A model generated the notes under the pieces. That model had not been told where the DNA came from. It did no database searches and saw only the letters and a program-made list of their open reading frames with translations. A stretch of DNA of 62,575 nucleotides from the NCBI GenBank assembly GCA_001898385.1, contig MKTT01000136.1:1-62575 (forward strand). Reading direction: 5' to 3'. Below, one piece after another: positions 15,343-24,239 of the stretch. Made by a program: the position numbers and the translations under genes. Positions within the stretch are counted from its first letter, which is position 1. The number at the start of each line of letters is the position of its first letter. Source of the stretch: Planctomycetales bacterium 71-10. GTDB taxonomy: Bacteria; Planctomycetota; Planctomycetia; Isosphaerales; Isosphaeraceae.

Positions 15343-16374
15343 TCACTCGACCAGTTCGTCGCCGTTGCGGGTGCCGAGCGCGCGCCACACCGGGCGGGCG
15401 ATCGATGCGATGATGCGTCTCACCGAGCCGTCGCCCATGAGGCTCTCGACGCCGCCGGCGTGGGCGCTGCGGGCCGTCACGATCCCCATCCAGGGCCCGG
15501 CGGCGATCGCGTCCGGGATGGGCCCGTTCGGCTCCTGGGCGTGGCAATAGGCCGCGCATCCGAAGTCGCCGTAGGACCAGGTGAAGCCGGCGTCGCGGCG
15601 GGCGGGGAAGTCTCGCGTCGCGGCCAGCTTGGAGCAGGAGAGGGCGTAATCCGCGTCCCTGGTGATGCAGTAATCCGCCACCAGGATGTTCCCCAGGTCT
15701 CGGGCGGTGGAGGATCCGCCGTCGGGCCCCGATCCCAGCAGCCGCTCGCTGTAGGCGACGGTGTGCGAGAGGCCGTCGGGGAAGGACTGCGGCCCGGTCA
15801 CCCCGGGGAACGTGTAGAAGCCGTTGCCGCTGTCCTGCGTCTCCCGCGAGGTCGCGGCATGGGGCCCCACCCCGTAATTGCCGCGATAGCTGCATCCGAA
15901 GGGGGCGGAACGGCTCCGGCCGTCGGACGGGCAGAGGTACGTCGAGACGCTCGTGCCGAAGGCCGTGACGTTCTGGGGATACGGGGCGGGCCCCTCGGCG
16001 GGGAAATTCTCAACCAGGAAGTTGATCGAGTCGTACAGCGGCCGTCGTTCGAGGTGCGGCAGCAGGCGGCAGAGGGCGGAGTAGGATCGCGAACCGATCA
16101 CCCAGGGACGCCCCCGTTCGGGGTCGGTCCTCGGGTCGCCCCAGTTGAGGGGGAAACACCGATGCGACGCCGCGTAGGCGTGGAGCGCCAGCCCGATCTG
16201 CTTGAGGTTGTTCGCGCAGGCGGCCCGCCGGGACGCCTCGCGGGCGGACTGCACCGCCGGCAAGGTCAGGCTGATCAGCAGGCCGATGATCGAGACGACG
16301 ACCATCAGCTCGATCAGGGTGAAGGCTCGTCGCGAACGGTCCGTCCCGAACAGTGGTCCCCGATTCATTCGCAT
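15343..16374 (-). CDS. DUF1559-domain pilin-like protein
   Basis: 343 aa. Type IV pilin-like prepilin motif RRAFTLIELMVVVSIIG with Glu5, followed by the planctomycete DUF1559 signature (SAREASRRAACANNLKQIGL). The N-terminal helix would be processed by PilD, and the large C-terminal domain would be displayed outside. HAGGVESLMGDGSVR near the C-terminus is also typical of the family. The ATG at 16374 overlaps the TGA of the DUF1573 gene (TGATG), so it is translationally coupled. DUF1559 proteins are abundant in planctomycetes, with no established individual roles. Confidence 0.92.
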   Translation of the reverse strand: MRMNRGPLFGTDRSRRAFTLIELMVVVSIIGLLISLTLPAVQSAREASRRAACANNLKQIGLALHAYAASHRCFPLNWGDPRTDPERGRPWVIGSRSYSALCRLLPHLERRPLYDSINFLVENFPAEGPAPYPQNVTAFGTSVSTYLCPSDGRSRSAPFGCSYRGNYGVGPHAATSRETQDSGNGFYTFPGVTGPQSFPDGLSHTVAYSERLLGSGPDGGSSTARDLGNILVADYCITRDADYALSCSKLAATRDFPARRDAGFTWSYGDFGCAAYCHAQEPNGPIPDAIAAGPWMGIVTARSAHAGGVESLMGDGSVRRIIASIARPVWRALGTRNGDELVE

Positions 16375-17463
16375 CACAACGCCTCCGGACGGCCCCATGC
16401 AGGGGGGCAGTCGATTGATACGAAGGGAATGTCGATCCTCGGCTGATCGGGATGGGTCGTGAACACGCAGACCACGCCCTTGGCGAGCGAGGGCTCCGGA
16501 AACGAGTCGAGTTCGACCTCCTGGGCCGGCGAGTCGCGGTCCACGCCTGTCCGAAAGGGGACCTCGATATCACCCCTCGTGATCCTCGTGATGCGGAATG
16601 GGGTCTGATCCTGGGCCTGGACCCGGAATCGGATGTCGCGCCGATCCTGCGCGACCACGATCACCTTCGGCGAGACCCGGAGCGGGAGGACGACCTCCCA
16701 GGAGAGGGCCCGTCGCCCGAGGATCCGCTCGCCGAGTTGGAGCGAGAACTCATCCCGATGCGGGCCGGGCCCGGCCGACGAGTCGAGCGTCGCGACGAGC
16801 CTCCTGGCCTGCGCGACGAACCCGGCCTCCGCATCATGGGCATACTTCGGGCCGTCCCACGCCACGCCGGAAGAGGCGGAGCGCAACTCCACGCGATCCA
16901 GGTCCACAGGAGGCTCTTCAGGAGCGCCGATCGCGACCACGCGGAAGGAGATGCGGACCGGCGGCCCCCCGGCCGGCAGGGAGGCGGGCTGCGACCCGTC
17001 GGCCTCCTCGATGCGTACGGCGGGGATCGCGAAGGCCGAGGTCCGCAGGACGACCTCCGGGACCGCGGGCAGGTCGGTCACGATCCGAGTCGCGTGGGAG
17101 ACCTCGCCGAACGTCTCGCCGATCCTCAAAGTCACATCGACGGCGGCCGATTCGCCCGGCCCCAGGCTTTGCCGGTCGATCCGAACCGCCCCGCAGCAAG
17201 GCTTCTGATTGATGAACTCGACGATCTCGATCGTGCGGTCCGTAGGATTGACGAGCCGATACCGGTGCTCCCGACTCGCGCTCCCCGAAGAGATCACCGT
17301 CCCAAAGCTGTGCCGAGAGTCTCCGTCAGAGATCAACGTCGGCGTGGGCGGCTCTCCCGCTTCCACAAATGGGGGGGGGGCCGGATCCTCCGCATCCGAC
17401 GAGAAGCACCGCCGAGAGGGCCAAGAAGCGGCGCGCATGGGGGGAGGCCATCGCAAGCTCCAT
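16374..17463 (-). pseudogene. DUF1573-domain lipoprotein, frameshifted at a C10 tract
   Basis: The lipoprotein signal (MELAMASPHARRFLALSAV, then LLVGCGGSG, starting 17463 or 17451) is in one frame. The body (EAGEPPTPTLISDGDSRHSF through about 320 residues to TGA at 16376-16374) is in another. The body has the DUF1573 beta-sandwich start (SFGTVISSGSASREHRYRL, NQKPCCGAV) and further repeats. The frames meet at a run of ten G on the plus strand (17371-17380). Loss of one base, or gain of two, joins them as G-P-P-P-F-V-E-A. This could be sequencing error, a true lesion or slippage-based phase variation. It heads the DUF1559 operon. Confidence 0.75.
17371..17380. repeat. homopolymer G10/C10 tract at lipoprotein/DUF1573 junction
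   Basis: Exactly ten G in the given strand, directly after the codons for the lipobox cysteine and a short Gly/Ser/Pro linker. Tract lengths of 9 or 12 would fuse the signal peptide frame with the DUF1573 frame; 10 does not. Tracts of this kind are known slippage sites in phase-variable surface proteins, and are also a common site of sequencing error. Confidence 0.9.
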
Positions 17464-17634
17464 CGACTCACGGGATCGGGCGCGACCATTCCGGTCGGCT
17501 AGCTGGGGCGGCACGACTCGCCCGGGATTTGCCGTCCCCAAAGCTACTCATAAGCCGGCGAACGGTCCAGCAAAATATGCTGAATTAATCTGAACTCCTC
17601 GCTGCACACCACCGAGGGGCGATGGATGCCGGCC

Positions 17635-18423
17635 TTAAGCTTCACCGGCCGGCCCCGTCACCTGCGCGAACCGCTCTTCATACGCCGGGTTGTTGGTCCC
17701 GAAGACGCCGTCCCAGAGGTTGAAGTAGAGGCCGTAGTTGGACGTCACCTTCTCGTGGTGCATGGCGTGGTGGGTCGGCGTGTTGAGGAACGCGCCGAGA
17801 GGGGTGCGGAGGAACCAGCGGGGGTAGATCTCGTATCCGCAGTGGCCCATCACGTTGAAGGCGATCTGCCAGACCATGAACAGCAGGAACGCCGAGAAGT
17901 GCATCGGCACCGCGTACACGAGGATCGGGCCGATCATCGCCTGCACGAGGGCCTCCCACGCGCTGAAGCTGTAGGCGGCCCAGGGGGTGGGGTTGTTGGA
18001 CAGGTGGTGCGCGCGGTGGACCGGCCGGAACAGCCGGGGGTGGTGCATCAGGCGATGGGTGGCGTAGAAGTAGGCGTCGTGGACGAAGATGCAGACGACG
18101 ACGCTCGCGTAGTACCAGCCCCAGCCGTGCAGGTCCATCGGGTTGTAGAGCTGAGTCCGGATCCCCAGGGGCCGGATCAGGACGACGGCCCCGCTGACGA
18201 GCCCGAAGATCAGCAGGCTCATCAGCGACAGCCGCACCTCCCGCGAGACCTGCCCCCGCGCCGGGGGCCTCGGGTGGATCTTGCGCCGGGACATCGCCCG
18301 TCGCCAGACGACGTAGAACGCCGCCCAGGCGAGCCCCGCCAGGAGCGCGTACCAGCCGAGGGCGACGGTCGAGAACTCCCAGGTTTCCCAGAGGGCGCGG
18401 CGGAGCGGGGCGGGGAGGTTCAT
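17635..18423 (-). CDS. fatty acid hydroxylase / sterol desaturase family membrane protein
   Basis: 262 aa, with four or more membrane helices. Diiron histidine clusters: HDAYFYATHRLMHHPRLF (H-x6-H and HxxHH), VHRAHHLSN (HxxHH) and THHAMHHEK (HxxHH). The family inserts hydroxyl groups or double bonds in lipids or carotenoids using O2. The exact substrate cannot be read from sequence. It is a stand-alone gene preceding three small membrane-protein genes on the same strand. ATG start with a short N-terminal cytoplasmic segment. Confidence 0.9.
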   Translation of the reverse strand: MNLPAPLRRALWETWEFSTVALGWYALLAGLAWAAFYVVWRRAMSRRKIHPRPPARGQVSREVRLSLMSLLIFGLVSGAVVLIRPLGIRTQLYNPMDLHGWGWYYASVVVCIFVHDAYFYATHRLMHHPRLFRPVHRAHHLSNNPTPWAAYSFSAWEALVQAMIGPILVYAVPMHFSAFLLFMVWQIAFNVMGHCGYEIYPRWFLRTPLGAFLNTPTHHAMHHEKVTSNYGLYFNLWDGVFGTNNPAYEERFAQVTGPAGEA

Positions 18424-18497
18424 GGGGCGGGCTCGCGGGGAGGGTCGACGATGGGCTCACGGGCCGTCATCGAGTCGACCACACCGCGGCCGCGGGA

Positions 18498-18896
18498 TCA
18501 ATCCCGCGTCGGGGCCACGACGTAAGCCGCCCGGTGGAGGGCCGCGGCCAGTCGCGTCCGGCCGGCGTCGCTGGCGCGGCGGAGGCGGTTCGCCACCTCC
18601 CGGCGCTCGTCCAGGAACCGGATCGGCGGGACGGGCCCCGAAGGCGTCTTGAAGGCGTGGACGGCCGCCCGGGACGCCCGCGCGACGCGGTCGCCGATGC
18701 GGTCGACCGGGGCGGGCTTCGAAAGCCGCCACGCCAGCGCCGCGCACGCGGCCGAGGCGAGCAGCAACATGACGCCGGCCCTCGCCCCGATCATCAGGCC
18801 GGCGGCCCCGAAGGACGCGAGAGCCCCGGCCGCCACGGCGAGGGCGGAGGGGGCCGAGGAGGCGAGCCCGAGGGCCCGCGCGGAGGTGGTGCTCAT
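18498..18896 (-). CDS. hypothetical membrane protein, 132 aa
   Basis: Two adjacent hydrophobic stretches (ALAVAAGALASFGAAGLMIG and GVMLLLASAACAALAW, about 18-56), followed by a basic amphipathic region (RASRAAVHAFKTPSG, RREVANRLRRASDAGRTR). The protein probably sits as a membrane hairpin with its C-terminus in the cytoplasm. No family recognised. It lies 74 bases upstream of the fatty acid hydroxylase on the same strand. Confidence 0.5.
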   Translation of the reverse strand: MSTTSARALGLASSAPSALAVAAGALASFGAAGLMIGARAGVMLLLASAACAALAWRLSKPAPVDRIGDRVARASRAAVHAFKTPSGPVPPIRFLDERREVANRLRRASDAGRTRLAAALHRAAYVVAPTRD

Positions 18897-18987
18897 GAAA
18901 CGTCTCCCGGGAATGTCGACGCGCCCTCGTTCCGTGCGGGGGCCGTCGGTTATTCGCCCCGGCCGGGCGATTCTTGGAGCGACGGCT

Positions 18988-19413
18988 TCAATCCAGGTCG
19001 TGTCGGGCGGGCTTCGGCTTCACGGGGGCCTTTGCGAACAATACTCCCCACCTCCTCCCCACGCGGCGGGGCAGGCCCTCGTCGCGGAGTACCAGCCCGA
19101 TCAAACCCAACATGGCCGAGCCCACGGCCAGGCCCCCGATGACGAGGTACAGGCCGGAATCCCATCGATCGTTCCAGAAAAACAGCATGCCGAGGACATA
19201 TAACTCGACCATCGCCAGCCAGCCCGCCCCAAGGAGGCAGAACGGCCAGATCGGGACCTGGAGGAGCGGGCGGCCTGGAGGCGCGTTCGACCCCTCCTCC
19301 TCCGCGGCGGGGCCCGGCTTCGCTCCGTCCGGCAGGGACTGTTCACGGAAGGCGCGAAGCATGTTGCAGAACAGGACGCCGATCATGAAAAAGAGGAATT
19401 CCCGGCCCGTCAT
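18988..19413 (-). CDS. small membrane protein, tandem paralogue 1
   Basis: 141 aa from ATG 19413 (MTGREFLFFMIGVLF). Three to four hydrophobic segments (FFMIGVLFCNML, FCLLGAGWLAMVELYVLGML, LYLVIGGLAVGSAMLGLIGLV). The C-terminus KAPVKPKPARHDLD closely matches the end of the next gene product (KPKPARGEHDLD). The DNA around the two stop codons shares a 20-base identity. A TM-rich core plus a conserved charged tail suggests paralogues from a local duplication. Function unknown. Confidence 0.6.
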   Translation of the reverse strand: MTGREFLFFMIGVLFCNMLRAFREQSLPDGAKPGPAAEEEGSNAPPGRPLLQVPIWPFCLLGAGWLAMVELYVLGMLFFWNDRWDSGLYLVIGGLAVGSAMLGLIGLVLRDEGLPRRVGRRWGVLFAKAPVKPKPARHDLD

Positions 19414-19462
19414 GGGACCCGCCTCCGGTGGCGATGCGGCTTCAATCGGCCACGTGATGGCT

Positions 19463-19906
19463 TCAATCCAGGTCGTGTTCGCCCCGGGCGGGCTTCGGCT
19501 TGGCACCCTCGGGGATCGGCTCGAAGAACGCCTCGTAGGCCGCGGCGCACGCCCGCGCCAGGCGACTGTGGAGGTCCTTGTCGCGGAGCAGCAGCAGGCC
19601 GATCCAGGCGAGCAGGGCGGAAGCCGCCGCCAGCCCGGGGACCATCAGGAACAGGAGCAGCGAGCGGGGGCCATGCCCGAAGGTCAGGTCGTAGAGCAGG
19701 GCGAGGGACATGATCGCCAGGAGGGCCGCGTAGGCCAACGCCCCCACGCCGGCGAGGATCACAGCCGTCGCCCGGAACTTCCGCTGCCGCTCCGCCTTCT
19801 TCGCCTCGTCGCCGGGAGCCTGATCCCGCTGGATGGCGCTCACGGTCAGCATCGCGAAGACCATCATCATCACGAATCCGCCGTCCATCGCGATCGCCCC
19901 CCTCAT
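19463..19906 (-). CDS. small membrane protein, tandem paralogue 2, coupled to MFS pump
   Basis: 147 aa. The ATG at 19906 overlaps the stop of the MFS gene (ATGA), which selects this start over MDGG at 19888. Segments FVMMMVFAMLTVSAI, ATAVILAGVGALAYAALLAIM and LFLMVPGLAAASALLAWIGL span the membrane, with a KKAERQRK loop between the first two. The C-terminal tail PEGAKPKPARGEHDLD resembles paralogue 1. It may be an accessory to the pump, but that is only positional inference. Confidence 0.65.
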   Translation of the reverse strand: MRGAIAMDGGFVMMMVFAMLTVSAIQRDQAPGDEAKKAERQRKFRATAVILAGVGALAYAALLAIMSLALLYDLTFGHGPRSLLLFLMVPGLAAASALLAWIGLLLLRDKDLHSRLARACAAAYEAFFEPIPEGAKPKPARGEHDLD

Positions 19907-21168
19907 CGCAGGACCTCGTCGGTCGCGGGCCCGCACGGCTGGTATTCGCCGGTCGCCGCCGGATCTTGGGAGGATTCCGCCCCGGATTTCCGCCCGAACC
20001 AGAAGATCGGGATGCAGAGGAGGTAGATGCCGGCGCAGGCGAGCCAGGAGACGCCCGGGGTCGTGGTCTTGGTCGCCGCGTAGAGGCTCACGACGAGGAG
20101 CGGGCCGACCACGGACGCCAGGCTCTCGATGCTCACGAGCGTCCCTTGCAACTCGCCCTGCTGGCCCTCGTCGACCTGCTTGGAGAGGAGCGACTGGAGC
20201 GCCGGGACGGCGATGGAGCCGATCGCCATCGGGATGCAGAGCGCGAAGGCCATCCAGCCCTTGCTGATCGTCGCCATCGTCAGGTACGCCGCGGCGTCGA
20301 CGATGAGGGCGATCATCAGCGCCCCGCGGTCGCCGAACCGCGCCGAGAGCCGGCCGGTCAGGAACGCCTGGGACAGCGCGTGCAGCAGCCCGAAGCACGC
20401 GAAGTTCAGCCCCACGGTCCGCGTGTCCCAGCCGAACTGGTCCTGGCCGTAGATCACCCAGAGCGCATTCGGGACCTGCCAGGCGCAGCAGAGGATTGAG
20501 AAGACCAGCACCAGCGGCATCACCGACCGCATGCCGAAGACCCACCCCAGCGAGCGGAACGGGTTCAGGTGCGACGGCTCGAACGCCTTGCGCCCGGCCT
20601 TGTGCGACTCGGGCAGGACGAACACGCCCATCAGGAAGTTCAGGCCGTTGAACAGCGCCGCGGCCAGGAACGGATAGCGGGGGGAGTACGACCCCACCAG
20701 CCCGCCGATCATCGGCCCGACCACGAAGCCGACGCCGAAGCAGGCGTTGAGGAACCCGTAGCGACGGGTCCGCTCCTCCTCGTCGGAGATGTCGGCCAGG
20801 TAGGCCGTGGCCACGGCCATGTTCGCGCCGGTGATGCCGGCGACGACCCGGCCGACGTAGAGCAGCGCGAGCGTCGGCGCGAACGCCATCATCAGGTAGT
20901 CGATCGCCGCCCCGGCCAGCGAGACCAGCAGCACCGGCCGGCGACCGAAGCGGTCGCTCAGCGCGCCGAGGATCGGCGAGAAGAGGAACTGCATCAGCGC
21001 GTAGACGGCCAGGAAGACGCCGTAATGGCCCTCGACGTCCTTGAGGTGCGAGACCTCCCTCAGCAGCGTCGGCAGGACGGGGAGGACCAGCCCCAGGCCG
21101 ACGGCGTCGAGGGTCACCGTGACCAGGATGACCGTCAACGCCCGGTTCGTGGCGTACCGCGGGAGCAA
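19903..21168 (-). CDS. Tet(A)-like MFS drug:proton antiporter
   Basis: 421 aa, 12 predicted helices. The MFS motif A is GALSDRFGRRPVLLVSLAGA. DAVGLGLVLPVLPTLLRE, YVGRVVAGITG and LNGLNFLMGVFVLPESHKA follow classic tetracycline efflux proteins such as Tet(A) nearly segment by segment. DEGQQGELQGTLVSIESL matches the conserved late-cytoplasmic loop. The C-terminal tail is about 35 residues longer than usual and hydrophilic. No TetR repressor is next to it. Tetracycline export is plausible by similarity but not shown; TCR-type pumps of environmental bacteria often have other substrates. Confidence 0.9.
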   Translation of the reverse strand: MLPRYATNRALTVILVTVTLDAVGLGLVLPVLPTLLREVSHLKDVEGHYGVFLAVYALMQFLFSPILGALSDRFGRRPVLLVSLAGAAIDYLMMAFAPTLALLYVGRVVAGITGANMAVATAYLADISDEEERTRRYGFLNACFGVGFVVGPMIGGLVGSYSPRYPFLAAALFNGLNFLMGVFVLPESHKAGRKAFEPSHLNPFRSLGWVFGMRSVMPLVLVFSILCCAWQVPNALWVIYGQDQFGWDTRTVGLNFACFGLLHALSQAFLTGRLSARFGDRGALMIALIVDAAAYLTMATISKGWMAFALCIPMAIGSIAVPALQSLLSKQVDEGQQGELQGTLVSIESLASVVGPLLVVSLYAATKTTTPGVSWLACAGIYLLCIPIFWFGRKSGAESSQDPAATGEYQPCGPATDEVLR

Positions 21169-21266
21169 GCAGGCACCTCATGTTCGCGGCGCCTCGGCGA
21201 GGCGCATGATGATCCGTCGACCCTTCTAGACGATCGAGATCGCCTCGGGGTTCGCGAAGGCCGCCG

Positions 21267-24020
21267 TCAGCCCCAGGTCCACGAGGCGCGATGCTCGCCC
21301 GCCTCCAGGCGGGCCGTCCAGCGGACGCGGCCGGTGCGGGGGTCGAACTCGGGCGGGCCCGAGCCGGCGGAGGATTGCCAGGGGCCCAGCTCCGTCAGGC
21401 CGGGGCAGGTGACGGAGACGTCGAGCGTCACGGGGGTCGAGAGCTTCGCCTCGAAGGTCAGCCGGTGGACCGCGCCCCCCAGCGGCCGTTCGAGGCGATA
21501 CGCGACCTCGCCGCAGGGGAAGGGCCGCGAGACCCCCGTGTGGGGCCACGACCCGACGAGGATCGGCCGGAGCTGGAGGCGGCGGTCGACGGCGTCGTAT
21601 TCCAGGCCGACCAGGTCGAGCATCGTCTCGATCATCATCGCGTGCAGCCCCCAGGCGATGCCGCCGGGGGTGGTGGCGATGCGGGCCGACTCCTGCGACC
21701 GGCCCCCGGCCCGGAGGAGGAGCCCGAGCGGGCCGAGGCGGCCGAGGAGGGCGTCGATCATGGCGACGGCCCGCGTCCAGTGCCGCCCCTGGCCGGTCTC
21801 GCGGCCCAGGTCGATGAGGTATCGGATCATCCAGAACGTGGCCAGTCCGGAGATCTCCTGCGGCTCGCCGGCGCGGCCGGAGCGGGGACGGGCCGAGGAC
21901 GGATACGACATCCGCGAGAGGACGTCCCCCTCGGTGCTGGTGGTGCGCGGCGGGTTGGAGCGGAGGATCGTCTCGGCGGTCTTCAGCAGGCGGGGGTCGT
22001 TCGCGGGGAGGAGGCCGAAGGGCGTCCCCAGGGCCAGCGCGTTGACGTCGACCACGGCCGAGCGATCGGCGAGGAACGCGGGGTCGCGGGTCCAGAGCCC
22101 CCGGAGCATCGACGTCCGCCGGCCCGACAGGAACCGGCCGGTCTCCGGGTCGACCAGGCCCGGCAGGCCCTCGCGGCCGGTGGCGACCTCCTTCAGGATC
22201 CCCTCGCGCCAGATCCGCTCGGCCAGGGCGGACCAGCCCGCGGCCCGGTCGTCGCGCCCCAGGGCGTGCGCCAGCCGGGCGGCCGACCGGAGGCCGGCGA
22301 CGACCGCGGCGTTGGAGTAGAGGAACCGCCCGTAGAGCTGGTCCCCCATCCCGGCCGAGTGTATCAGGTGCAGCTCCTCGTCGAAGAACAAGCCCGGGTG
22401 GCCCCCCGAGTCGCCGCCGCAGACGGCCGCGGCCTGCTCGACCATCGGCCAGACCTCGGCGACGAACGCGGCGTCGCCCGTGGCGCGGTAGTAGCGCTCC
22501 AGGCCCCAGGGGATCATCGCGGTCTGGTCGACGGCCGGCGTCTCCCACTCGGGGACGCCGTCGATGGAATACTTCTGGAACCAGTAGAGGAACGGCCGGT
22601 TGTTCGCCCGGACCCGGTCGAGCCAGCGGAGGACGTCCCGGAGGATCTCCGGGTGGCCGATCCGGGCCAGCGCCCCGCCGACCCAGATGGCGTCGCGCGG
22701 CCAGCAGTAGGCGGAGAGCCCGCGGTCGAGCCCGGCGGCGACGGAGCCCTCGTCGAGGTCGGCGTGCAGGGCCGCGGCCAGGGCGGATCGCCGCATGCTC
22801 ACGGCGTAGGCGGCCCGGGGGAGCTGGAGCGTCGGGATCGGCTCCACGAACTCGTCCCACTCGCGGGCCGTCCCCTGCTCGATCGCGTCGAGGTCGGTCG
22901 AGCGGAACCAGTTCAGCGCGGGGCGCAGCCAGTGCGTGAACGTCCCCTGGTCGCCTCGCCAGCCGGTGAAGGCGCCGCTGACCAGGAGGTCGATCGTGAC
23001 CGCCTCGCCGGGGGGGAGGTCGATCCAGCGGTAGAGGATGGCCTCGTTGGGGCCGGTGGGCTCGCAGTCGACGTCGCCCCGGGGGTCCAGCGCCAGGGCG
23101 AACTCGATGGTGGAGTCCCTCGCCAGCTTGCGGTTGGAGTGGCCGTGGCCGCGGTTGATGGCCAGCAGGGCGCGGTCCTGGTCGTGCCAGCTCAGGCCGG
23201 TGTCGCCGACGCCACCATTGACCTCGGCCTGGACGTAGACGCCGAAGATCGCCTGCCGCGGCTCGGCCCCCTCGTTCTTGAGGCGGAACCGCTTGATGTA
23301 CTGCCCCGACGCCCGGGCGCCGGCGGCGTTCGACGGGACGACGTCCCCCGCGGCCACCAGGTCGGTGATGATGACGCGGATAGGGCCGTTGCGCCAGGTC
23401 AGCTCGGTCGTGAGCAGGTTCGTGGCGCCGGAGTAGTTCTGGAACGAGTCCCAGGCGGATCGCTCCGTGAACCAGTCGAGCCGGCGGCCGACCGCCAGCC
23501 CGCCGACGATCGCGCGGAAGTGGGACCGGCTCTGCGGCAGGTCCCCCTCCTTCGGCCGGACGTTCGAACGCAGGCCGACGGTCGGGAAGTAGACGTCGTA
23601 GGTCGACCCCCGGGAATCGACCCGCACCGTCATGCGGCGATTCCCCACCAGGCCCTCGATCGTCGGCGAGAGCAGGTCCGCCGCCTCCGTGCGGTCGGGG
23701 AGGTTGGGGCGGACGATCGAATCCTGATAGGCGCTGTAGGCCGTCTCCGACCCTTCCTTCTCGGCGACGGATCGGTAGTGGAGCCGCACCCCCACGGCCT
23801 GGGGCGGGATGGGGGCGTGCCAGTAGCTGTTCCCCCCTTTGTTCTCGATCCAGTACGTCGGGAGCCGGCCCAGCTCCAGGTCGTCGGCGTGCAGCTCCAG
23901 CCAGACCCGCTGGTCGGCCTCGATCGGGTGCGTGCCGACCACGGCCGCGGACCACATCCCCGCCCGGATCGGCCCCGCGTTGCGCCCCTTAGCCGCCGAC
24001 TCGATCCAGGTCGCCACCAT
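21267..24020 (-). CDS. GH15-like glucoamylase/trehalase-type hydrolase
   Basis: 917 aa. The N-terminal half (1-390) is a beta-sandwich-like module with few known signatures. The C-terminal half is a six-hairpin (alpha/alpha)6 barrel, with YCWPRDAIWVGGALARIG at 438-455 as in GH15 enzymes and PEWETPAVDQTAMIPWGL at 490-507. A late beta-domain (RLQLRPILVGSWPHTG) follows, as in glycoside-phosphorylase relatives. No signal peptide, so it is cytoplasmic. It probably hydrolyses alpha-glucosidic bonds in glycogen or maltodextrin; the catalytic glutamates cannot be assigned with certainty. Upstream, the ATG faces the TIM-barrel gene divergently. Confidence 0.82.
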   Translation of the reverse strand: MVATWIESAAKGRNAGPIRAGMWSAAVVGTHPIEADQRVWLELHADDLELGRLPTYWIENKGGNSYWHAPIPPQAVGVRLHYRSVAEKEGSETAYSAYQDSIVRPNLPDRTEAADLLSPTIEGLVGNRRMTVRVDSRGSTYDVYFPTVGLRSNVRPKEGDLPQSRSHFRAIVGGLAVGRRLDWFTERSAWDSFQNYSGATNLLTTELTWRNGPIRVIITDLVAAGDVVPSNAAGARASGQYIKRFRLKNEGAEPRQAIFGVYVQAEVNGGVGDTGLSWHDQDRALLAINRGHGHSNRKLARDSTIEFALALDPRGDVDCEPTGPNEAILYRWIDLPPGEAVTIDLLVSGAFTGWRGDQGTFTHWLRPALNWFRSTDLDAIEQGTAREWDEFVEPIPTLQLPRAAYAVSMRRSALAAALHADLDEGSVAAGLDRGLSAYCWPRDAIWVGGALARIGHPEILRDVLRWLDRVRANNRPFLYWFQKYSIDGVPEWETPAVDQTAMIPWGLERYYRATGDAAFVAEVWPMVEQAAAVCGGDSGGHPGLFFDEELHLIHSAGMGDQLYGRFLYSNAAVVAGLRSAARLAHALGRDDRAAGWSALAERIWREGILKEVATGREGLPGLVDPETGRFLSGRRTSMLRGLWTRDPAFLADRSAVVDVNALALGTPFGLLPANDPRLLKTAETILRSNPPRTTSTEGDVLSRMSYPSSARPRSGRAGEPQEISGLATFWMIRYLIDLGRETGQGRHWTRAVAMIDALLGRLGPLGLLLRAGGRSQESARIATTPGGIAWGLHAMMIETMLDLVGLEYDAVDRRLQLRPILVGSWPHTGVSRPFPCGEVAYRLERPLGGAVHRLTFEAKLSTPVTLDVSVTCPGLTELGPWQSSAGSGPPEFDPRTGRVRWTARLEAGEHRASWTWG

Positions 24021-24193
24021 GCCGGGATTGCCTCAGCTCGCCGATTGCAGCCCGTCGCGGCGGCGATAGGATAGGGCGCGGGGGACGAGGGGCCCCGCGA
24101 TCACGATCCGCGCGGCCGCCCGCCGGGGATCTGCTTCGAATTCTCCGGTTTTCCCCCCTTCGCGCCAAGGGGCTCCCGGGCCCTGGCTGTCGA

Positions 24194-24208
24194 TTCGGAT
24201 CGTCCGAA
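24194..24208. promoter_or_regulatory. inverted repeat TTCGGA-TCG-TCCGAA, possible operator
   Basis: Perfect 6-bp arms with a 3-base centre, 32 bases before the TIM-barrel ATG (24240) and in the divergent gap with the GH15-like gene. The symmetric form suits a dimeric regulator. No regulator gene is nearby, so the role is inference. Confidence 0.3.
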
Positions 24209-24239
24209 CAGGAATATCGAGAAGCCGAAAGGGGGGGAG

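Noticed and set aside
21291..24074. A 927-codon open frame on the plus strand
   Set aside because: It is antisense to the GH15-like gene, made of Arg/Gly/Val/Ala/Pro-rich text without domains. It is an effect of high GC at third codon positions.
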